Shown here piece by piece: positions 1-3,895 of a stretch of 5,528 bases of DNA. Position 1 is the stretch's first letter. Every line of letters starts with the position of its first letter. This DNA is from Rickettsiales bacterium (GTDB lineage Bacteria; Pseudomonadota; Alphaproteobacteria; Rickettsiales; UBA1997). Below the pieces are notes generated by a model. It did no database searches. It saw only the letters and a program-made list of their open reading frames with translations, and was not told where the DNA came from. The position numbers were made by a program, and so were the translations under genes. Where the stretch lies: assembly GCA_947425005.1 (NCBI GenBank), contig CANDYP010000095.1, positions 1 through 5,528 on the forward strand. The letters are read 5' to 3'.

Positions 1-540
1 TCCTTCTTTTTCAAAAAACGAACGACGGTAAGAGGCGGTTAAGATTTCGGCGCAGGCCTTGCTGGACGAGTACGGATCATACCCCCCCAAAGTATCTTCC
101 TCAGAGTATGATTGAAGCCGCTCTTTATTTTCGTAACATTTGTCAGTGGTCACACTGAGCACAGCTCTAACACTGCCAGCCTTGCGCGCCGCTTCAAAAA
201 CATTGAGAGTGCCAATGACATTAGTTTGGTAAGTGGTCAGCGGATCACGGTAAGAATCACGCACTAAAGGCTGCGCCGCCATGTGAATGATTATTTCTGG
301 CTGAAAATTTTTTACTGCCGCTGCGATTTCTTCTGCATTGCGAATGTCGCCGATGATTGATTTCTCTAACTCTTCACTAACTTTTGCCAAATTAAATAAA
401 CTCTCCTTATCAGCCTGCAAAGCAAACCCCGCCACCCTCGCCCCCATCATCGTCAACCACAATGAAAGCCATGCACCCTTGAAACCAGTATGTCCGGTGA
501 GTAATACTTTTTTCCCTGAGTAAAAATTTGTTAGATCCAT
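1..540 (-). CDS. rfbG: CDP-glucose 4,6-dehydratase, N-terminal 180 residues (3' end beyond the window)
   Basis: The enzyme converts CDP-D-glucose to CDP-4-keto-6-deoxyglucose, using bound NAD, in the cytoplasm. This is the entry step to CDP-linked deoxy and dideoxy sugars of surface polysaccharides. The visible part is the Rossmann half of an extended short-chain dehydrogenase. The nucleotide-binding motif G-H-T-G-F-K-G lies at residues 16-22, the family-typical HMAAQPLVRDSY at 86-97, the catalytic T-T-D-K followed by CYEN at 131-138, and Y157-x3-K161 in YDPYSSSK. HMAAQPLVR together with TDKCYEN separates it from dTDP-glucose and GDP-mannose dehydratases. Family members are about 350-360 residues, so roughly half is missing off the left edge. 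The ATG at 540-538 is 6 nt after the fcl stop, so the two are almost certainly co-transcribed. Upstream there is only a weak AAGAG ribosome-site candidate. The segment WxWGYR usual after CYEN is replaced here by RLQSYS, a small deviation. Identity is confident; the final sugar product cannot be told from one gene. Confidence 0.93.
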   Translation of the reverse strand, partial: MDLTNFYSGKKVLLTGHTGFKGAWLSLWLTMMGARVAGFALQADKESLFNLAKVSEELEKSIIGDIRNAEEIAAAVKNFQPEIIIHMAAQPLVRDSYRDPLTTYQTNVIGTLNVFEAARKAGSVRAVLSVTTDKCYENKERLQSYSEEDTLGGYDPYSSSKACAEILTASYRRSFFEKEG

Positions 541-546
541 GAGCTC

Positions 547-1476
547 TTAAGCCTTATTTTGCAAATACCACTGGTAAACAGTCGCTACACCATCTTCCAA
601 GGAAGTCTTAGCCTTCCAGCCTAAAGCATTGATTTTGGAGACATCGAGAAGTTTGCGCGGAGGGCCATCAGGTTTGCTGGTGTCGAATTTTAACTCTCCC
701 GTGTAACCAACGATTTTTTTCAAAGCTTCAGCAAGTTCTCTGATCGTAACATCTTCGCCGACTCCGACATTCATTAGTCCTATTTTTTCTTTCTTATTCA
801 TGATGAAGACACAGGCATCGGCTAGGTCGTCAACGTAGAGAAATTCACGTCTTGGAGTGCCTGATCCCCATATTTCAACTGTCGGCTGATTGTTAATTTT
901 CGCTTCGTGAAATTTACGCAAAAGAGCTGGCAAAACGTGAGAATTTTTTAAATCAAAATTGTCGTTAATGCCGTAAAGATTGGTTGGCATTAGCGAGATG
1001 AAGTCGCAGCCATATTGCGTGGAATAGGCTTCGCACATTTTTAGGCCGGCGATTTTGGCAATGGCGTAACCGTAGTTTGTGGGCTCAAGAGTGCCGGTTA
1101 ATAGGTGATCTTCTTGAATTGGTTGTGGTGCAAATTTTGGATAAATGCACGAGCTGCCTAAAAATAATAAACGCTTCACGCCGGTTAAATAGGAGCTGTG
1201 AATGACGTTGTTTTGGATTTGAAGATTTTCGTAGGTGAAGGCTCCGAGTTGAGATCTGTTGGCTTCGATGCCGCCGACTTTTGCCGCGGCTAAAAAAACA
1301 AATTCCGGGTTTTCTTTTTCAAAAAAATCACGTACGGCTTTTTGGTCGAGGAGATCGAGTTCAGAATGAGTTTTGGTAATGATGTTGTTGTAGCCTTGTT
1401 TTTGTAGCTCGCGCATGATTGCTGAACCGACCATGCCGCGATGGCCGGCGATGTAGATTTTGGAAGTTTTGTTCAT
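547..1476 (-). CDS. fcl: GDP-L-fucose synthase (GDP-4-keto-6-deoxymannose 3,5-epimerase/4-reductase)
   Basis: The enzyme epimerises and then reduces GDP-4-keto-6-deoxy-D-mannose with NADPH to give GDP-L-fucose, the donor for fucosylated surface glycans; it is cytosolic. The 309-residue product has the usual family length and all hallmark sites. The NADP motif G-H-R-G-M-V-G is at 11-17, AAAKVGGI at 63-70, and GSSCIYPK at 107-114 holds catalytic Ser108 and Cys110. Y137-x3-K141 is present, as are MPTNLYG at 163-169, His180 in NSHVLPALLRKFHEAK, and WGSGTPRREFLYVDDLAD at 203-220. I chose the ATG at 1476-1474 because the Rossmann strand begins six residues later. A longer reading from a TTG at 1521-1519 adds 15 atypical residues and begins inside the inverted repeat. 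No Shine-Dalgarno is visible; the bases just before the start are ACCCCCTCA. The gene for the preceding enzyme, GDP-mannose 4,6-dehydratase (gmd), is not in the window. It is co-transcribed with the downstream CDP-glucose dehydratase. Confidence 0.96.
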   Translation of the reverse strand: MNKTSKIYIAGHRGMVGSAIMRELQKQGYNNIITKTHSELDLLDQKAVRDFFEKENPEFVFLAAAKVGGIEANRSQLGAFTYENLQIQNNVIHSSYLTGVKRLLFLGSSCIYPKFAPQPIQEDHLLTGTLEPTNYGYAIAKIAGLKMCEAYSTQYGCDFISLMPTNLYGINDNFDLKNSHVLPALLRKFHEAKINNQPTVEIWGSGTPRREFLYVDDLADACVFIMNKKEKIGLMNVGVGEDVTIRELAEALKKIVGYTGELKFDTSKPDGPPRKLLDVSKINALGWKAKTSLEDGVATVYQWYLQNKA

Positions 1477-1520
1477 TGAGGGGGTAAAAAATTGGATGTA
1501 ATTGGATTTAGCTCGGGACA

Positions 1521-1605
1521 AGAAACCCCCCTACCCCCCTTGTCAGGGGGGCTTTTTATCGAGTTCGGTTTAAGCCCCCCTGACAAGGGGGGTAGAGGGG
1601 TTTCT
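1521..1605. repeat. Large C/G-rich inverted repeat in the spacer between the ABC ATPase gene and fcl
   Basis: The left arm (1521-1554) and right arm (1572-1605) are each 34 nt and pair perfectly except for one C/A mismatch (1530 against 1596), around a 17-nt loop (1555-1571). Beyond the arms, 1517-1519 (GAC) still pairs with 1607-1609 (GTC). Each arm contains its own smaller hairpin: CCCCCCT and AGGGGGG either side of four bases. The element can therefore form either one long cruciform or two short stems. Runs of six C or six G separated by TGACA/TGTCA are typical of dispersed palindromic repeats or MITE-like elements in many bacterial genomes. Between two same-strand genes it could also end transcription of the pssA operon, but neither strand shows the T-run expected of a classic terminator. 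Next to it, TTTCTC (1601-1606) and GAGAAA (1625-1630) enclose a small dyad, AGACT-c-AGTCT (1612-1622). The pairing is certain; the element's class and function are inferred. Confidence 0.85.
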
Positions 1606-1630
1606 CGTCACAGACTCAGTCTAAGAGAAA

Positions 1631-2347
1631 TTAGTAAGCCTTGATTTCTTTCAAAAATGCCTTGTCCAAACTATCTTCTGCGTGTTTGTCTTTAAAGCCT
1701 TGCGGGGTTCCGTCGAAGACGATTTTGGTTTCGTTGAGGACGGCGATTGAGTCGCAGATTTCGTCCATGTCGGACAAAATATGAGAGCTGAAGAAAATGG
1801 TTTTGCCAGATTTTTTGTAAGCAATTAATTCTCTCTTCAAGGCGATGCGGGCTTTTGGATCCAGGCCGCTCATGGGTTCGTCTAAAATTACCAAATCAGC
1901 TTCTGACAAAAACACCGCCATCAAACCCAATTTTTGGGTCATGCCTTTGGAATATTTGGTCACTTTTTGCTTTAAGACTTCGAACTTCAAATCAAGATTT
2001 TCGCAGATGCGGCGAGCTTTTTCCGGGTCGTATTTTTTGCCGTAAAAATCCAAAACGAATTTCAAAAATTCTTCACCTTTAAGATGTTGTGAGGGCATGA
2101 ATTTTTCCGGCAAGTAGCAGATTTTTTTGCGACTTGTAGGCAACACACGCGACACTCCAAAGATTTCAACTTCGCCATTTTCCTGATCCAAAAGATCCAA
2201 AATAATTTTGATTAAAGTGGTTTTACCTACGCCATTCAAGCCGATGAAGCCGAAGATGTCGTTTTCTTTTACGTCAAAACTTACTTTGTCGAGCACCGTT
2301 TTGTCGTTAAAAGATTTTGAAATTTCAGAAATTTTTAGAGGAAGCAT
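1631..2347 (-). CDS. ABC transporter ATP-binding protein (ABC-2 / CcmA-like exporter ATPase), no permease in view
   Basis: This is a single nucleotide-binding domain of 238 residues that would power an ABC-2-type exporter at the cytoplasmic face of the inner membrane. Walker A is G-L-N-G-V-G-K-T-T at 36-44. The Q-loop position reads YLPE (78-81), with Glu in place of Gln, as is usual in this subfamily. The signature is degenerate, YSKGMTQK at 132-139 instead of LSGGQ. Walker B is LVILDEP at 152-158 with catalytic Glu157, followed by the D-loop SGLD (160-163) and the H-loop SSHIL with His189. The C-terminal tail FDGTPQGF and onward matches the regulatory end of COG1131-type ATPases. I chose the ATG at 2347-2345, 1 nt after the aroQ stop, because the domain starts there. 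An upstream ATG at 2395 would add 16 low-complexity residues and overlap aroQ by 47 nt. No Shine-Dalgarno is seen, so translation is probably coupled to aroQ. No permease gene lies on either side; downstream come the inverted repeat and fcl. Substrate unknown. Confidence 0.93.
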   Translation of the reverse strand: MLPLKISEISKSFNDKTVLDKVSFDVKENDIFGFIGLNGVGKTTLIKIILDLLDQENGEVEIFGVSRVLPTSRKKICYLPEKFMPSQHLKGEEFLKFVLDFYGKKYDPEKARRICENLDLKFEVLKQKVTKYSKGMTQKLGLMAVFLSEADLVILDEPMSGLDPKARIALKRELIAYKKSGKTIFFSSHILSDMDEICDSIAVLNETKIVFDGTPQGFKDKHAEDSLDKAFLKEIKAY

Positions 2348-2348
2348 G

Positions 2349-2786
2349 TTACTTGATGAGGTTGTTGATTGCGAATAATGAAATGGTGTAGCCATCGACG
2401 CCGAGGCCAGAGATCACGGCAGTGACGACATCACTTAAATAGGAATTTTGTCGGAATTCTTCGCGCTTAAAAACGTTAGAAATATGCAGCTCGATCTTGG
2501 GTTTTTGAAAAATTTCTAAAGCATCGCGAATGGCAACAGAGGTATGGGTGTAGGCTGCGGCGTTGATGATGATGCCATCAAAATTATCTACTGCATCTTG
2601 GATAAAATCGACCAAACGACCTTCGTTATTTGATTGTTTGAATTCAACTTCCAGGCCCAATTCAGCGGCCAAAAGTTTACAATCTTCTTCGATTTTTTGC
2701 AGTGATGAATCGCCGTAAATCTCTTTATCACGCTTGTGCAAAAGATTTAAATTGGGGCCATTTAAAATGAGAATTTTTTTAGGCAT
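2349..2786 (-). CDS. aroQ: Type II 3-dehydroquinate dehydratase
   Basis: The enzyme removes water from 3-dehydroquinate to give 3-dehydroshikimate, the third step of the shikimate pathway to chorismate and aromatic amino acids. It is a cytosolic, flavodoxin-like dodecamer in characterised members. The product has 145 residues, the standard size. Active-site positions agree almost number for number with known type II enzymes: NGPNLN at 9-14 (Asn12), Arg19 and Tyr24 of the lid loop, Asn75/Ala76 region in INAAAYTHTS with His81, ELHISN at 99-104 with His101, and REEFRQNSYLS with Arg112. The lid reads LLHKRDKEIYG (15-25) where most relatives have LLGxREPxIYG, so Gly, Glu and Pro are replaced by His, Asp and Lys; the catalytic Arg and Tyr remain. 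Its ATG overlaps the end of pssA by 8 nt (ATGCCTAA), and the ABC ATPase start follows 1 nt after its stop, so it is the middle gene of a coupled operon. No Shine-Dalgarno is visible. Confidence 0.96.
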   Translation of the reverse strand: MPKKILILNGPNLNLLHKRDKEIYGDSSLQKIEEDCKLLAAELGLEVEFKQSNNEGRLVDFIQDAVDNFDGIIINAAAYTHTSVAIRDALEIFQKPKIELHISNVFKREEFRQNSYLSDVVTAVISGLGVDGYTISLFAINNLIK

Positions 2787-3582
2787 CGAGATTTTTAGAT
2801 TTATTTTTTGCGGCCAATTCGATTTTTACAAAAATAAAAATTGTTACCGGAATTGATAATCCGTACGTCACTCCAATCACTGCCAAAGCAAGCCATGGCT
2901 CAACCAAAAGGCCAATGATGATTGATCCTAAAATCAGCAGAGTCATGTAAAGATACTCGTTTTTGATCGGAATTTTTTTAATTGAAATGGTGGGAATGCG
3001 GCTAGCCATCAAGACCGCCAAGACTGAAGTGTAAGTGATTACAAGGAACGGCTCGGTATAAAATCCCTCGCCAAATTCGTAAAATAGAACCATTGGCAGC
3101 ATAGCCATAGCGGCTCCACAAGGGGCGGGAATTCCTTTAAAGAAATATTTTTCTAAAATTGGATTTTTAACTTCTTGGGTCAGATCAACGTTAAAACGCG
3201 CTAAACGAATGGCGCTACATACCGCGAAAAATAATACGAGAGCCCAGTTCAAGCCTTTAACATCAGCGTAAGAACCAACCCACATGTAGATGACGAAGCC
3301 AGGAACGACACCAAAATTTACGAAGTCAGCGAGAGAATCGAGCTGGGCGCCGAAGTCGCTCGAAGAGTTAAAAAAGCGCGCCAATCTGCCGTCGATGCCG
3401 TCCATAAATCCTGCCAATAAAAGGAAAGAAGTGGCTTTCAAAAATTCGCCGTGAATTGAAAAGCGAATGGCGGAAAGTCCGACGCACAAACTGGCTAAAG
3501 TAACGAGGTTTGGTAGGAGTCTGACTAAAGGAAAATAGGCGCTTTGAGGACTTCTGATTTGTTGAATGATTCTGCCCGGCAT
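2779..3582 (-). CDS. pssA: CDP-diacylglycerol--serine O-phosphatidyltransferase (phosphatidylserine synthase)
   Basis: This integral membrane enzyme joins L-serine to CDP-diacylglycerol, giving phosphatidylserine and CMP, the precursor of phosphatidylethanolamine. The complete CDP-alcohol phosphotransferase signature is present: D61-x2-D64-G65-x2-A68-R69-x8-G78-x3-D82-x3-D86, with the Asp residues binding the metal and CDP moiety. LLPNLVTLASLCVGLSAIRF (22-41) before it and LDSLADFVNFGVVPGFV (81-97) and RLARFNVDL (126-134) after it fit the serine-specific branch. Hydrophobic segments occur roughly at 24-40, 48-62, 87-104, 112-128, 155-170, 178-195, 211-228 and 229-253. The 267 residues end in a short Lys-rich tail. 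ATG at 3582-3580 is the only reasonable start, because an in-frame TAA lies two codons upstream; the leader is A/T-rich without a Shine-Dalgarno. It resembles alphaproteobacterial PssA, where psd is a common neighbour, but no psd is in the window. It appears to lead the operon pssA-aroQ-ABC ATPase, possibly after the small gene at 3600-3719. Confidence 0.95.
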   Translation of the reverse strand: MPGRIIQQIRSPQSAYFPLVRLLPNLVTLASLCVGLSAIRFSIHGEFLKATSFLLLAGFMDGIDGRLARFFNSSSDFGAQLDSLADFVNFGVVPGFVIYMWVGSYADVKGLNWALVLFFAVCSAIRLARFNVDLTQEVKNPILEKYFFKGIPAPCGAAMAMLPMVLFYEFGEGFYTEPFLVITYTSVLAVLMASRIPTISIKKIPIKNEYLYMTLLILGSIIIGLLVEPWLALAVIGVTYGLSIPVTIFIFVKIELAAKNKSKNLDA

Positions 3583-3599
3583 TTTGATTTAATTTTGAT

Positions 3600-3719
3600 T
3601 TATGACTGACACATTTTCTTGGCGCCACCAACGCACGACGTGACCCATCCAATCACAAATGCCATGCAAAAAACACTCACGACCGTGACGAGATAGACCT
3701 CGTCATTCGACGAAGACAC
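3600..3719 (-). CDS. Possible small single-span membrane protein (39 residues), unrecognised
   Basis: An open frame from GTG (3719-3717) to TAA (3602-3600) lies on the same strand as pssA and ends 17 nt before its start. The product begins with an acidic, polar stretch, MSSSNDE. A hydrophobic run of about 19 residues follows (VYLVTVVSVFCMAFVIGWV, 8-26), then TSCVGGA and a short tail with KK at 34-35. By the positive-inside rule this suggests one membrane helix with the C-terminus in the cytoplasm. I do not recognise a family. Against it: the frame is very short, an in-frame TAA directly precedes the GTG, no Shine-Dalgarno is seen (though neighbours lack one too), and third positions are somewhat richer in G/C than in pssA. 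A second frame on this strand is also open over most of the same stretch, so openness alone is weak evidence. A leader role for pssA, or chance, are the alternatives. Confidence 0.33.
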   Translation of the reverse strand: MSSSNDEVYLVTVVSVFCMAFVIGWVTSCVGGAKKMCQS

Positions 3720-3740
3720 TTAAATTTGTAATTAACTACG

Positions 3741-3799
3741 TGAATTTACCGCTGAATTCTTACTAAATTTCTTCAGGAATTTCCTTTGGAATTTCTGGG
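3741..3799. repeat. Degenerate 12-bp tandem repeat with phased AATT cores
   Basis: Five successive units share a core like (t/g)GAATTTC. They begin near 3741, 3753, 3765, 3776 and 3788, with AATT cores at 3743, 3755, 3766, 3778 and 3790, so spacing is 12, 11, 12 and 12 bp. The last two units are identical over GGAATTTC. Read on the minus strand, the period equals four codons and spells KFQR-KFLK-KFSK inside a 50-codon open frame (3732-3884). Roughly helically spaced AATT blocks upstream of a gene can bend DNA or bind a regulator, but the spacing is longer than the 10.5-bp helical turn. Chance in an AT-rich spacer is possible. The periodicity is directly visible; any role is a guess. Confidence 0.5.
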
Positions 3800-3895
3800 G
3801 GATTTTGATTTGCATTAATCGAAATGCGCACTTAATTTCTACAACACATCCCAAAAAAGCAACCAAACATTTCCCCCATTCCATTTTTGAAAAAC

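Larger units (their letters stand above)
3583..3895. promoter_or_regulatory. Divergent intergenic region between pssA (minus) and tkt (plus)
   Basis: This 313-nt spacer must hold the promoters for the leftward pssA operon and rightward tkt. I find no convincing -35/-10 pair on either strand. The best plus-strand candidate is TTGCAT (3810-3815) with TAATTT (3833-3838) 17 nt later, and each hexamer matches consensus at only about three positions. Dyads seen: TCACG-AC-CGTGA (3677-3688), TGACGAG/CTCGTCA with a 6-nt loop (3686-3705), and GCATT/AATGC with a 6-nt loop (3812-3827). The half nearer pssA (3600-3719) is richer in G+C and holds a small open frame, listed separately. The half nearer tkt is AT-rich and holds a phased AATT repeat. 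No tRNA, riboswitch or other RNA gene is recognisable. That both promoters lie here is inferred from gene orientation alone. Confidence 0.6.

Noticed and set aside
338..523. Plus-strand open frame of 61 codons
   Set aside because: It is antisense to the conserved Rossmann-fold part of rfbG, and the translation shows no domain character.
1477..1521. TTG start at 1521 extending fcl by 15 residues
   Set aside because: The extension starts within the inverted repeat, is unlike family N-termini, and the ATG at 1476 places the Rossmann strand normally.
1601..1630. Stem TTTCTC/GAGAAA enclosing AGACT-c-AGTCT as a terminator of the ABC gene
   Set aside because: The stem is short and interrupted and no T-run follows on the minus strand, so I mention it only with the large inverted repeat.
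1845..2082. Two overlapping plus-strand open frames (66 and 75 codons)
   Set aside because: Both are antisense to the Walker B and signature region of the ABC ATPase and look like shadows.
2348..2395. ATG at 2395 extending the ABC ATPase by 16 residues
   Set aside because: The extra Ser/Thr-rich residues come from reading the end of aroQ in another frame; the ABC domain begins right after the ATG at 2347.
3368..3652. Minus-strand 94-codon frame over the start of pssA
   Set aside because: It starts at TTG, runs out of frame through the pssA N-terminus and catalytic motif, and has shadow-like Ser/Arg-rich composition.
3602..3760. Plus-strand frame from ATG 3602 that stays open to a TAA near 3761 if two TGA codons are read as Trp
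   Set aside because: All recognised genes here use TGG for Trp and contain no in-frame TGA, so there is no support for recoding, and the product resembles nothing.
3583..3895. Possible 6S RNA or other structured RNA in the spacer before tkt
   Set aside because: I found only short stems (5-7 bp) and no long rod with a central bubble or other recognisable fold.
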